The notes below the pieces were generated by a model. The model was given only the letters and a program-made list of their open reading frames with translations. It made no database searches and was not told the origin of the DNA. The position numbers were made by a program, and so were the translations under genes. This document shows positions 1 to 8,147 of a stretch of 49,406 nucleotides of DNA, one piece after another; within the stretch, counting starts at the first letter, position 1; each line of letters opens with the position of its first letter. Location of the stretch: contig NZ_JAFLEQ010000008.1 in the NCBI RefSeq assembly GCF_017307055.1, positions 612,126-661,531 of the forward strand, given 5' to 3'. This DNA is from Corynebacterium mendelii. Its GTDB lineage: Bacteria; Actinomycetota; Actinomycetes; Mycobacteriales; Mycobacteriaceae.

Positions 1-184
1 TGGTGTGCGGCTTTTGCTGTTTCTTTTTTGTTTCGGCTCCCCGGGCGGGGATGACAACCAGCGGGCCGCTCCGGCGGGAAAGCTGCGGGTGGGTTCGGCC
101 CTTTTGTCATGTACCCTTTGCAGGGGATCACCCCATGCCGGTCCAGAATCGGCCGGCTAGCGTGATCCGGGCTTTCATGAAGGC

Positions 185-215
185 TTGACACAAAAAACAG
201 ACAGTTTCCTACGTT
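185..215 (+). promoter_or_regulatory. ettA promoter candidate
   Basis: TTGACA at 185-190 and TACGTT at 210-215 are separated by 19 bp, a slightly long spacer. Transcription would start near 222, about 20 nt before the ATG at 242. This argues against using the upstream TTG at 185 as the ettA start, because that TTG is part of the -35 box. Confidence 0.5.
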
Positions 216-241
216 TACGACAGCAAGGCAGGACCATACCC

Positions 242-1915
242 ATGGGCGAGTTCATTTACACCATGAAAAACGTGCGGAAGGCGCACGGTGACAAGGTCAT
301 TTTGGACAACGTCACCATGATGTTTTACCCGGGCGCGAAAATCGGCGTCGTCGGCCCCAACGGTGCCGGCAAGTCGTCGATTCTGAAAATCATGGCGGGC
401 ATCGACCAGCCGAGCAACGGTGAAGCATTCATCGATCCCGGTAAAACCGTCGGTATCCTGCTGCAGGAACCGCCGCTGAACGAAGACAAAACGGTACGGG
501 AAAACGTCGAGGAGGGACTCGGCGAAATCTTCCAGAAAAAGCAGCGCTACGAGCAGATTGCCGAGCAGATGGCCACCGATTACTCCGATGAGCTGATGGA
601 GGAATTCGGCAAGCTGCAGGACGAGCTCGACCATGCCGACGCCTGGGAGATTGACTCGAAAATCGAGCAGGCCCTCGATGCGCTGCGCTGCCCGCCCGGC
701 GATGAAGCCGTCACCCACCTCTCCGGTGGCGAACGCCGCCGCGTGGCCCTGGCCAAACTGCTGCTGTCGGAGCCGGATCTGCTGCTTCTGGACGAGCCGA
801 CCAACCACCTGGACGCCGAATCCGTGCTGTGGCTCGAGCAGCACCTGGCCAAATACCCCGGTGCGGTGCTGGCCGTCACCCACGACCGCTACTTCCTCGA
901 CCACGTCGCCCAGTGGATCTGTGAGGTCGACCGCGGCAAGCTCTACCCCTACGAGGGCAACTACTCCACCTACCTGGACACCAAAGCCAAGCGTCTGGAA
1001 GTCGCCGGCAAAAAGGACCAGAAGCTGCAGAAGCGCCTGAAGGAAGAACTTGCCTGGGTGCGTTCCGGGGCCAAGGCCCGGCAGGCGAAAAATAAAGCCC
1101 GTCTTGACCGCTACGAGGAGATGGCCGCCGAAGCCGAGAAATACAAGAAACTCGATTTCGAGGAAATCCAGATTCCGACCCCGCCGCGGTTGGGTGCCCA
1201 GGTCGTCGAGGTGGAAAACCTGGTCAAGGGTTTCGACGGCCGGACGCTGATCAAGGATTTGAGTTTCACCCTGCCGCGCAACGGCATTGTCGGTGTCATC
1301 GGCCCCAACGGTGTCGGCAAGTCGACGCTGTTCAAAACCATTGTCGGCCTGGAACAGCCCGATGACGGTGTGGTGAAAGTCGGCTCGACGGTCAAGCTCA
1401 GCTACGTCGACCAGAACCGGGAGAACATCGACGGCGAGAAAACCGTGTGGGAGGTCGTCTCCGACGGGCTGGACCATATTGTGGTCGGCCAGAACGAGAT
1501 GCCCTCGCGCGCCTACCTTTCGGCTTTCGGTTTCAAAGGCCCGGACCAGCAGAAACCCGCCAAAGTTCTCTCCGGCGGTGAGCGTAACCGGCTGAACCTG
1601 GCGCTGACGCTGAAGCAGGGCGGAAACCTGATCCTGCTCGACGAGCCGACCAACGACCTGGACGTGGAAACCCTGTCCAGCCTGGAAAATGCCCTGCAGC
1701 AGTTCCCCGGTTGCGCTGTGGTCATCTCCCACGACCGGTGGTTCCTTGACCGCACCTGCACGCACATTCTCGCCTGGGAGGGCAACGTCGCTGAGGGCCA
1801 GTGGTTCTGGTTCGAAGGAAACTTCGAGGAATATGAAAAGAACAAGGTTGAGCGCCTCGGTGCGGAAGCCGCCCGCCCGTCCCGGGTCACCCACCGGAAG
1901 CTGACCCGCCCTTAA
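242..1915 (+). CDS. ettA: Energy-dependent translational throttle protein EttA (ABC-F ATPase)
   Basis: This is a soluble tandem ABC ATPase of the ABC-F class with no membrane segments. Members bind the ribosomal E site and gate early elongation according to the ATP/ADP ratio. Domain 1 has Walker A GPNGAGKSS at residues 38-46, signature LSGGERRRV and Walker B LLLLDEPTNHLD. A charged linker with the typical K/R/E-rich helices follows. Domain 2 has GPNGVGKST, LSGGERNRL and LLDEPTNDLD. The C-terminus ends in the family-typical basic tail (THRKL). The 557-residue length is normal for EttA. The start at ATG 242 was chosen because the protein then begins MGEFIYTM, as in relatives, and because the only upstream start lies inside a promoter box. 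It stands alone, followed by a hairpin. Confidence 0.96.
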   Translation: MGEFIYTMKNVRKAHGDKVILDNVTMMFYPGAKIGVVGPNGAGKSSILKIMAGIDQPSNGEAFIDPGKTVGILLQEPPLNEDKTVRENVEEGLGEIFQKKQRYEQIAEQMATDYSDELMEEFGKLQDELDHADAWEIDSKIEQALDALRCPPGDEAVTHLSGGERRRVALAKLLLSEPDLLLLDEPTNHLDAESVLWLEQHLAKYPGAVLAVTHDRYFLDHVAQWICEVDRGKLYPYEGNYSTYLDTKAKRLEVAGKKDQKLQKRLKEELAWVRSGAKARQAKNKARLDRYEEMAAEAEKYKKLDFEEIQIPTPPRLGAQVVEVENLVKGFDGRTLIKDLSFTLPRNGIVGVIGPNGVGKSTLFKTIVGLEQPDDGVVKVGSTVKLSYVDQNRENIDGEKTVWEVVSDGLDHIVVGQNEMPSRAYLSAFGFKGPDQQKPAKVLSGGERNRLNLALTLKQGGNLILLDEPTNDLDVETLSSLENALQQFPGCAVVISHDRWFLDRTCTHILAWEGNVAEGQWFWFEGNFEEYEKNKVERLGAEAARPSRVTHRKLTRP

Positions 1916-2225
1916 AAACCCCGTTTTCAGACACACCGATTTTTTCCGCCCCGCCCTGCCCGTGCTTGTCGTCGCACCACCGGCAGGGCGGGGTGCTGCT
2001 GTTGTACCGCCAGACCTGTGGATTGTGGTGGCCGGGTACGCCTCCCCGCTTTGTCCACCTGTGGCGGCATAAGCCGGGACGGCCCGTGTTATTTGCGGCT
2101 GTGAGCCTGACACGCTCATGTTGGTTCCGGCACCGCCGACGGGGTAGAACTGTGGCATGTCCTGCCCCGCCTGTGACTGTCGGGGTAGTTTGGATATTCA
2201 ACCGCCACGATTTGAAAGGGCTTAG
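1916..2225. other. Intergenic region after ettA
   Basis: There is no gene here. A perfect 12-bp inverted repeat (CCCCGCCCTGCC at 1949-1960, GGCAGGGCGGGG at 1982-1993) with a 21-nt loop could form a hairpin downstream of ettA. No T-run follows it on either strand, so termination is only a guess. The rest presumably holds the promoter of the thioesterase gene, but I see no clear boxes. Confidence 0.4.
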
Positions 2226-2693
2226 ATGGATTCCTCATCCGGGGCCACCCACCTGCACACCACCGAAGTCCACGTCAGGTGGTCGGATTTCGACAGATTC
2301 GGGCATTTGAACAACGCCGCCTACATTGAGCTGGCGCAGGAAGCGCGCAATATTTTCGCCGTGGAGGAATTCATCGGCCGGGGCCTGGACGTTCCGGCCG
2401 TGTTCATCCGCTCGCTGGAAGTCGAGTATTTCAAACCGATCCTTCCCGACACCACCAGCGTGGTGGTCAAGACCTCGGTCACCCATGTGGGCCGCACCTC
2501 GTTTACCACCACCCAGGAGATTCTCGACCGGGAAGGCCGGGAATGCTGTGTGGTCAAATGCGTGCAGATCGCCGTTGATCTGGCGACCTCCAGCCCGCGG
2601 GAGATCACTTCCTCGGAGATGAAAATTCTCACCCAGGGCCGGTTCGACGGCAGCCAGACGGTGGCCACCCGCGACAGCGACGGCACCCCCTAG
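2226..2693 (+). CDS. Acyl-CoA thioesterase, 4HBT hotdog family
   Basis: This is a 155-residue single hotdog-fold protein. The N-terminal signature WSDFDRFGHLNNAAY (residues 19-33) matches the 4-hydroxybenzoyl-CoA thioesterase/YbgC pattern. Asp23 sits where the catalytic aspartate lies in that family, followed by the G-H-x-N-N turn. The expected role is hydrolysis of acyl-CoA thioesters in the cytoplasm; the physiological substrate cannot be read from sequence. AAAGG at about 2215-2219 is a reasonable ribosome site for the ATG at 2226. The next gene starts 152 bp downstream in the same direction. The family call is firm, the substrate unknown. Confidence 0.88.
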   Translation: MDSSSGATHLHTTEVHVRWSDFDRFGHLNNAAYIELAQEARNIFAVEEFIGRGLDVPAVFIRSLEVEYFKPILPDTTSVVVKTSVTHVGRTSFTTTQEILDREGRECCVVKCVQIAVDLATSSPREITSSEMKILTQGRFDGSQTVATRDSDGTP

Positions 2694-2845
2694 TGTGCCC
2701 GGTCCGTTGTCCCCATCCGCCAGCGGGTTTTTAAAACAATGGGACAACGGAAAAAGCCGCCCCGGCACCGCCGGGATACCGCAGCCGGAGTGCCGGGAAC
2801 ACCGAGCCGGCACGTGAACACACAAAGGGGCGTGATTTTCCACCC

Positions 2846-3523
2846 ATGACTACTGATCACCTGGCCATCAGCGATGGCGTTCCGGGCCTTGTCGCCCTGC
2901 TGCAGCGGGCCGCGTCAATCAACCCCATGTCGGTTGCGCGGGTGGTTGCCACCGACCGGACCCGCAACCCGGCCGATACCCCGCAGCCGCTGGATGTGTT
3001 TGTCACCACCCCGTTTCAGGTTCTGGTCTCCCGGCGGGTCACCGGAACCATCAGCCGGGACGGTGCGGTGTGTGCGGTGGCGCAGTTGGCCGACAAACTC
3101 GGTGACACCGGTGCCGACGGTTCGGTTCGGATGGACCTTGACAGCTGTGACGCCAGTTGGCCGGGGGCGGTGCCGCGGCCTGCCGTCTGGCAGGAAATCG
3201 ATACCCTTCCCGCCAGTGTGGTCGCCGACCTGTCGCAGCAGGGCAAAAACCTGGCCCGGCAGTTTTCCGGCCCGATGGGCCCGCCGGCGTCACTGATGGA
3301 CCAGAATGTGCTGACCGTGACCGGAAACGGGCAGACCACCGCCATCCCGATGCGCATGATTTTCGCACTGACCAATTTCGGGCTGATCCCCGGCAACGGG
3401 GCGGCGGTGAGCATTCCCCGGCATATCCGGGTCGCCACCGCCGGATCCTGGCAGCGTATTGATGCCGCTTTCGGCTCCGCCTACCGCACCAGCGCACCCG
3501 GGGTGCTGAGCCTGCTGACGTGA
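2846..3523 (+). CDS. Conserved hypothetical protein, 225 aa
   Basis: I do not recognise a named family. The protein has no signal peptide or membrane segment. It begins with a short helical stretch (GVPGLVALLQRAASI), then a strand-rich part containing VVATDRTRNPAD and PLDVFVTTPFQVLVSRRV, and ends with a Gly/Pro-rich C-terminal third. Codon use and third-position GC look like the neighbours, which supports a real gene. The ATG at 2846 has only a distant purine run (AAAGGGG near 2824-2830), so the start is not well fixed. It lies between the thioesterase and a convergent MscS gene and ends before a strong hairpin at 3576-3620. Confidence 0.7.
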   Translation: MTTDHLAISDGVPGLVALLQRAASINPMSVARVVATDRTRNPADTPQPLDVFVTTPFQVLVSRRVTGTISRDGAVCAVAQLADKLGDTGADGSVRMDLDSCDASWPGAVPRPAVWQEIDTLPASVVADLSQQGKNLARQFSGPMGPPASLMDQNVLTVTGNGQTTAIPMRMIFALTNFGLIPGNGAAVSIPRHIRVATAGSWQRIDAAFGSAYRTSAPGVLSLLT

Positions 3524-3567
3524 CGGCAGGTTGAGTGCCGGTTGTCCTGGTGCGGCGGGTTGGGCAC

Positions 3568-3620
3568 AAAAACAACCCCGCACCCCCACCGGGGACAGTC
3601 CGGGTGGCGGGGATGCGGGG
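3568..3620 (-). terminator. Intrinsic terminator of the MscS gene
   Basis: CCCCGCA/CCCCCAC (3576-3589) pairs with GTGG/CGGGG/TGCGGGG (3604-3620). Read on the minus strand, the stem is followed by a short TTTTT (complement of 3568-3572). It lies between two convergent genes and may stop transcription from both sides. Confidence 0.7.
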
Positions 3621-3643
3621 GAAAATAAGCGGCGGCGGTGTTC

Positions 3644-4594
3644 CTAGCTGCCGGTGCCCGGGTTGATGCCGATACCGTTCGGGTAGGGGGTTTTGATCCC
3701 GGCTTTCGCCAGGGCGGGAATGATGCGGGTGAGCAGCTGGCGCTGGATGTACCACTGCTGGCCGGGGATGACCTTCAACCGGACCCGGATGGTCATGTGG
3801 TCCGGCTTCATGTCGGCTACCCCGTCCATCGTCGGCTCCTCGTCAAGCACATACTCGCTGAGCAGATCGCTGGCGGCCACCTGCTTGACCGTGGCCAGAA
3901 TGACCTCTTCGGCGGCGTCGACATCGTTGTTCAGGCTGATCGGCACATCCAGACGGGCGGTGGCGAAACCCTTGGTGGAGTTGCCGACGGTGGTGATCTG
4001 TCCGTTGCGGACATACCACAGGTTGCCGTCGACATCCCGCAGTGTGGTGATCCGCAGGGAGACGTTTTCGACGGTGCCGGAAATATCGCCGACCTGAATC
4101 CAGTCGCCGACACCGTACTGGTCCTCGATGAGCATGAAAATACCGGTGATGAAGTCCTGCACCAGGGACTTGGCGCCGAAACCGATGGCCAGACCAAGAA
4201 CACCGGCGCTGGCCAGAATCGGCCTCACTTCAATACCGAACTCGGAGAGAACACCGATAAATGCCCAACCCCAGATGAGAATCGCCAGGGTGGAACGGGC
4301 AACCGCGGACAAGGTGTTGATCCGTGATTCGCGCCGCATCCGGTCGGCGGCAACTTCTTTCGGCAGTGGGGCTTCGCTTGCGGTGTGGGGGGAGAGTTTT
4401 TTCGGATCCCGGTTCAACTGGTGGCGGGCGATCCGTTTGATCACAATCGAGGCAATCGACTGCAAAACAATCGCGATCACCACGATCACGGCGACACTGA
4501 TGGTGTGGCTGACCGCGTTGCTGGTGAACTGCTCGGGTTGGAACACGGGGGTGGATACTGTCGTGGCGGGGGCTGCTAGTTCAATCATCGCCAT
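3644..4594 (-). CDS. Small-conductance mechanosensitive channel, MscS family
   Basis: This is an integral membrane channel of about 316 residues that would open under membrane tension during hypo-osmotic shock. One hydrophobic helix lies at about residues 27-48. A basic loop follows, then a second helix (TLAILIWGWAFIGVL). The pore-lining third segment has the hallmark AGVLGLAIGFGAKSLVQDF, followed by a beta-rich MscS middle domain (DQYGVGDWIQVGD). It lacks the long extra C-terminal segment of the glutamate-exporting MscCG type, so it is the short MscS form. ATG 4594 is used; a second in-frame ATG at 4588 is equally possible given the promoter spacing. It is convergent with the upstream-coordinate gene. 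Confidence 0.93.
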   Translation of the reverse strand: MAMIELAAPATTVSTPVFQPEQFTSNAVSHTISVAVIVVIAIVLQSIASIVIKRIARHQLNRDPKKLSPHTASEAPLPKEVAADRMRRESRINTLSAVARSTLAILIWGWAFIGVLSEFGIEVRPILASAGVLGLAIGFGAKSLVQDFITGIFMLIEDQYGVGDWIQVGDISGTVENVSLRITTLRDVDGNLWYVRNGQITTVGNSTKGFATARLDVPISLNNDVDAAEEVILATVKQVAASDLLSEYVLDEEPTMDGVADMKPDHMTIRVRLKVIPGQQWYIQRQLLTRIIPALAKAGIKTPYPNGIGINPGTGS

Positions 4595-4597
4595 GCC

Positions 4598-4603
4598 AGG
4601 GTA
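4598..4603 (-). promoter_or_regulatory. Candidate -10 box of the MscS gene
   Basis: On the minus strand TGTGTACCCT (TACCCT at 4603-4598) ends 3 nt before ATG 4594 and 9 nt before ATG 4588. A leaderless or near-leaderless transcript starting at about 4588-4592 is suggested, which would favour the ATG at 4588. Confidence 0.4.
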
Positions 4604-4902
4604 CACAGTCACCACAGGTTGGACAATCAACGGAACAATCGCGGAAAAGCGGGGGAATTTCCTGTTCCCTCCACCGCGTGGGACCACAGGGCTGCAGTTC
4701 CGGATCCCGTGCGCCGGCCACATCCGCCGGTGTCGGCCGGGAGGGCGGATAAAAGCCGCTCACCGGTGGCTGCGGGGGAAGCTGTGCCGCCCACTGCCGG
4801 GGTTGTCCCGGTGGAGGGGAGGGGATGTGACCGACATCAGGGGGTCGGCTGGTGTGCGGTGTCCCGGATGCGCGGCCATTCCCCGGTGGGGTATTTTCCG
4901 GC

Positions 4903-4908
4903 TACAGT
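4903..4908 (+). promoter_or_regulatory. -10 box of a leaderless SDR transcript
   Basis: TACAGT at 4903-4908 is followed by six bases and then the ATG at 4915. With standard spacing the transcript starts at or next to the start codon. No Shine-Dalgarno is present, and no good -35 box is visible. Confidence 0.6.
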
Positions 4909-4914
4909 TGCAGT

Positions 4915-5637
4915 ATGCATGAACTTCCTGTTGCAGTAGTTACCGGCGCCACCAGCGGTATCGGCCGCAGTGTGGTTGATGAACTCAAAAAAACCCACCG
5001 GGTGTACGCCCTGGGGCGCAACCAGCGCGCGCTGTGGGAACTTGACCGGCACACCAATGTCACGGCAGTCGAGGTTGATCTGCTTGACGCCCTGGTGGGC
5101 GGCGCGGAATCGGAGGGACTTGCGCAGCTGCGGGCATTGCCGAAAATCGATGCGCTGATCCATTCGGCGGGGGTGGCCAGGCACGGGTCCCTGCAGGACG
5201 CCGGAATCGAGCTGTGGCGTGAGATGGCGGATATCAATGTGCTGGTGCCTGCACTGCTGACGAAAATGCTGCTCGACAGGTTGAAAGCCGCGGAAGGCAC
5301 GGTGGTGTTCGTCAATTCCGGTGCCAGCCAGAAACCCGCCCCGGGGATGGGGGTGTACGCCGCCACCAAGAGTGCTCTCAAAGGCCTGGCCGACACGTTC
5401 CGGGTGGAGATCGCGGGTCACGGTGTCAAAGTCACCACCGTCAGCCCCGGGCCGACCGATACCCCCATGCAGGAGAAGCTCGTTGCCGAACGCGACGACA
5501 CCTACATGCCGGCGCACTACATTGCCCCGCAGGAAGTTGCCGAAGCTGTCGCGGTGGCGGTGCGGGCCGGGTCCTCGGTCCAGTTGACCGACATCAATGT
5601 GCGGCCGCGCATTGAACTGTCCGACCGGGATGACTAG
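4915..5637 (+). CDS. Short-chain dehydrogenase/reductase
   Basis: This is a cytoplasmic NAD(P)-dependent oxidoreductase of the classical SDR family, 240 residues. The Rossmann cofactor motif VVTGATSGIG lies near the N-terminus (residues 8-17). Catalytic Ser135 (VNSGAS) and the Tyr148-x3-Lys152 pair (VYAATK) are all present, so it should be active. SPGPTDTPM after the active site is the usual substrate-loop entry. The substrate is not deducible. ATG 4915 was chosen because the cofactor motif then sits at the normal distance from the N-terminus and a -10 box sits at leaderless distance. It is convergent with the CcdA-like gene. Confidence 0.93.
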   Translation: MHELPVAVVTGATSGIGRSVVDELKKTHRVYALGRNQRALWELDRHTNVTAVEVDLLDALVGGAESEGLAQLRALPKIDALIHSAGVARHGSLQDAGIELWREMADINVLVPALLTKMLLDRLKAAEGTVVFVNSGASQKPAPGMGVYAATKSALKGLADTFRVEIAGHGVKVTTVSPGPTDTPMQEKLVAERDDTYMPAHYIAPQEVAEAVAVAVRAGSSVQLTDINVRPRIELSDRDD

Positions 5638-5662
5638 TTTTTCCTGTCCCCGTGCCTGACAT

Positions 5663-5707
5663 GCCGCCGGGGGAGCGGGTTGGTAAACGACCTGCTCCCC
5701 CGGCGGC
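5663..5707. terminator. Hairpin between convergent SDR and CcdA-like genes
   Basis: A perfect 14-bp stem is formed by GCCGCCGGGGGAGC (5663-5676) and its complement at 5694-5707, with a 17-nt loop. No T-run is seen on either side. Position between convergent genes suggests a two-way U-less terminator. Confidence 0.55.
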
Positions 5708-5772
5708 TTGTGCGGCGTATGCGGAAATCTTTTTTTCAGCTTCCCCCAACCGGCGGATACCCCACTGGCCGG

Positions 5773-6759
5773 TCAGTTCATGCTGCCGGGTGCAGGCGCC
5801 GGGGCGCCGCCGGTGGCGGCGCCAGCCGTTGCGCCGGCGGGTGTGTCCGCGGCAGGGCGGGCAGCCGGGTCGGTGTCGCCGGGTGTGGCCCGGCGGCTGC
5901 GGGTGCCGGTGGCAAAAAGTGCCCGCTGATCCCACCAGTCCGGGGAGCGGGGGATCGCCAGATGGATGCCCAACGCCAGGGTCACCATCGCCGACAATGC
6001 GGCCACCAGGGCGACATCGCCTATTCCGTTGGCCCAGTTTCCCACTGCCGCCTGCATCTCCACCTGGGTGTCCAGGCTGATCAGGTTGGGCAGCCAGCTG
6101 GTGCCGCCGGTGGATAAAAACAGCAGGCCGATGGCGATAAACAGCAGACCGGAGGCGATCTGTGTGGTGGTGGTTGACAATGGCCCCAGACGCACCGGTT
6201 TGCCGCGCAGCCAGTGCGAGGATCCGATATCCAGCCCATCCCAGAAAGCGGCCAAAACAAAAAGCGGCACTGTCATTCCCAGCGCGTACATGGCAAGGAT
6301 CACCGCCCCGTAGAAAGCACTGGCGGTGACAGCCGCGGTGGTCAGAACCGCGCCGAGAACGGGGCCTGCGCAAAAGCCGGCGAAACCGTAGACACAGCCG
6401 AGCAGGAATATCTGCACCACCCCGGTGCCGCGGACTTTTCCCGACAGTGTCGACAGGCCCGGGATGGCGAAGCCTTTGCCCGCGAGCGCGATGATCCCGA
6501 GCACGATCATGACGGTGCCGCCAACGGTGACCATCAGACTGCGGTGGGCGGTAATCGCCGCCCCGGCGGCACCTGCCCCCATACCCAGCGGAACCAGGAT
6601 CACGGTCAAACCGGCCCAAAAAACGACGGTGCGGCTGATCAGTTTGCGTTTGGCGGAAAACGCCGCGGCGAAAAACGCCGGCAGCAGCAGTGCCGAGCAG
6701 GGGGAGAGGATCGACAGCACCCCGCCGAGGAATGCGCCCAGTAAACCAATCGAGATCAC
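5773..6759 (-). CDS. CcdA/DsbD-type transmembrane thiol-disulfide transporter
   Basis: This is a multi-spanning membrane protein of 328 residues. Its first helix carries LSPCSALLLP (Cys21) and a later helix carries GFAGFCAGPVLG (Cys130). These two intramembrane cysteines and their Pro/Gly setting are the hallmark of the CcdA/DsbD electron-transfer family, which carries reducing power from cytoplasmic thioredoxin to the outside. About six to eight hydrophobic segments are visible, followed by an Ala/Pro/Thr-rich C-terminal tail that is probably disordered. Its start overlaps the stop of the DsbA-like gene by 4 nt (ATGA, 6756-6759), implying translational coupling. The pair likely forms one extracytoplasmic redox system. 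Confidence 0.85.
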   Translation of the reverse strand: MISIGLLGAFLGGVLSILSPCSALLLPAFFAAAFSAKRKLISRTVVFWAGLTVILVPLGMGAGAAGAAITAHRSLMVTVGGTVMIVLGIIALAGKGFAIPGLSTLSGKVRGTGVVQIFLLGCVYGFAGFCAGPVLGAVLTTAAVTASAFYGAVILAMYALGMTVPLFVLAAFWDGLDIGSSHWLRGKPVRLGPLSTTTTQIASGLLFIAIGLLFLSTGGTSWLPNLISLDTQVEMQAAVGNWANGIGDVALVAALSAMVTLALGIHLAIPRSPDWWDQRALFATGTRSRRATPGDTDPAARPAADTPAGATAGAATGGAPAPAPGSMN

Positions 6760-7859
6760 TTGTTGTCCGCGTCTTTCGGTGTGGTGGGAACAACCTCGCC
6801 GCGGGCGACCTTGTTCAGCTCGTCGGTGATCAGCTCCACGAAGGTCTCGGTCGGCTGCGCCCCGGAGATGAAGGTTTCACCGACAATGAAACCGGGGGTG
6901 CCGGTGATACCGATGTTGGAGCCGTATGCCCGGGCTTCGGTGACCACGTCGGAATATTTCTCACCGGTGGCATCGGCGCGGAAGGCATCAAGGTCTTCCA
7001 CCCCGGCTTCGGCGGCGTAGCGGACGAAATCGTCGATGGTGTTGTTCGGGTGGCCGTTTTTGCTTTTCTCCTGGGAGAACAAAATCTCCTGGAACTGGAA
7101 GAACTTGCCCTGTGCGGCGGCGGCCCGCCCGGCTTTCGCCGCGGCCACCGCGTTGGGGCCGTTGATCGGCATGTCGTTGAATTCCAGGCGCACCAGGCCT
7201 TTCCGGACGAACTGGTCCATGATCACCGGTTCGGTCCGGTTGCGGAAACGCGCGCAGAAGGGGCATTCGAGATCGGAGAATTCACTGATGACCACCGGGG
7301 CATCCACGGCGCCGACCGCAAAAGGATCGGCTGGGTCACGGCGGTGCACGTTGAGAATGTCCGCCCGGGTGTTCAGCGGTCCACCCGGCCCGAAGATCAG
7401 GGCGTTGTAGCTTCCGTCAGCCCGGGCGACAGGCGTAGCGGTCATGGTGCCGGGTTGAAGTTTTCCGCTGGCCACAAGCTCGTCGACGCTCATCCGGTCG
7501 GCCGCCGGGGTGTCGGTGGCGGAGGCGGGTGTGCGGGGGGAAGCGGCATCATGCGGTTGGTCATCGCCAGACGACCCGGCGGATCCGGAGGACCCGGCTG
7601 CCGCACTGTTGAGCGCATCTGTGAGTCCCGCTGCTTCCAGGGTGGTGGTCACCCCGTGCCGGTTGCCGACCACATAACCGCCGAAAGCGGCGGTGACTGT
7701 GAGCATGAGCACGAATGCCCAGGCGGCACCGGGTACGCGGGAAAAACCGGTGACTTTCTCCGGCGGGCGGGCAGTCTGTTCCTCGGGGGTGGCCACCACC
7801 TGGGGATCGGTGGTGGCGTCGTCCGCCGCCGGGGTGGTCGGGGTGGGGTTGTCGCTCAC
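6756..7859 (-). CDS. Membrane-anchored DsbA-like thioredoxin-fold protein
   Basis: The 367-residue protein has a cytoplasmic N-terminus, one signal-anchor helix at about residues 44-66, and a Ser/Ala/Pro-rich linker. The extracytoplasmic DsbA-type thioredoxin domain has active site CPFC (Cys199-Cys202) in SDLECPFCARF and a cis-proline loop TGTPGF. The expected role is forming or isomerising disulfides in exported proteins. GTG 7859 was chosen because AAAGG lies 7 nt before it and the open frame further upstream is not protein-like. The next gene, the CcdA-like transporter, overlaps by 4 nt and is the likely redox partner. An inverted repeat at 7894-7923 lies in its promoter region. Confidence 0.9.
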   Translation of the reverse strand: MSDNPTPTTPAADDATTDPQVVATPEEQTARPPEKVTGFSRVPGAAWAFVLMLTVTAAFGGYVVGNRHGVTTTLEAAGLTDALNSAAAGSSGSAGSSGDDQPHDAASPRTPASATDTPAADRMSVDELVASGKLQPGTMTATPVARADGSYNALIFGPGGPLNTRADILNVHRRDPADPFAVGAVDAPVVISEFSDLECPFCARFRNRTEPVIMDQFVRKGLVRLEFNDMPINGPNAVAAAKAGRAAAAQGKFFQFQEILFSQEKSKNGHPNNTIDDFVRYAAEAGVEDLDAFRADATGEKYSDVVTEARAYGSNIGITGTPGFIVGETFISGAQPTETFVELITDELNKVARGEVVPTTPKDADNK

Positions 7860-7893
7860 AGGCAGGCCTTTGCTTTGACAGAAGGAAAAAGAA

Positions 7894-7923
7894 GGTGTGT
7901 CGCACTGGTTAGCCTGACACACC
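7894..7923 (-). promoter_or_regulatory. Inverted repeat upstream of the DsbA/CcdA operon
   Basis: GGTGTGTC (7894-7901) and GACACACC (7916-7923) are perfect 8-bp arms with a 14-bp spacer, starting 35 bp upstream of the GTG. Inside, on the minus strand, lies GGCTAACCAG, whose TAACCA could be a weak -10 box. It could be an operator or a 5' leader hairpin. Confidence 0.4.
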
Positions 7924-8061
7924 CGGGGAGGGCATTGTTTCGGGTGCCCACTGTCAGCGGCGGGCGCCCATCGGTGCCGCTGCGCTCGGGCGGATACCAG
8001 GCTAGTGGCCGGCGGGCGATCCACCCAACCCGGCGCCGCGGAACCGGTGGGGAAAAGACAG

Positions 8062-8107
8062 CAAAACCCCGGCGCCGGTGACGGCTGTGCCGGTCACCCG
8101 GCGCCGG
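8062..8107 (-). terminator. Terminator of pepN
   Basis: CCGGCGCCGGTGAC (8069-8082) pairs with GTCACCCGGCGCCGG (8093-8107) with one bulge and a 10-nt loop. On the minus strand the stem is followed by GGTTTTG, a short T-run, which fits termination just after the pepN stop. Confidence 0.7.
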
Positions 8108-8147
8108 AGGTGGTGCTTGCTCCGGCGCTCCGGTGGGGTTGTTTTTC

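Larger units (their letters stand above)
4595..4914. other. Divergent intergenic region, MscS / SDR
   Basis: This 320-bp region separates divergent genes and holds both promoters. The sequence between them is GC-rich. I see no open reading frame with coding character and no strong repeat. Confidence 0.4.

Noticed and set aside
1..184. End of a gene at the left edge
   Set aside because: No frame in the first 184 bases shows a family signature on either strand; it is treated as upstream DNA of ettA.
215..2158. A 647-codon open frame antisense to ettA
   Set aside because: It is a frame shadow of the high-GC ettA gene, with no family signature, while the sense strand has complete ABC-F motifs.
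6690..8081. A 463-codon frame opposite the DsbA-like gene
   Set aside because: Gly/Arg/His-rich shadow frame; the other strand encodes CPFC and the cis-proline loop.
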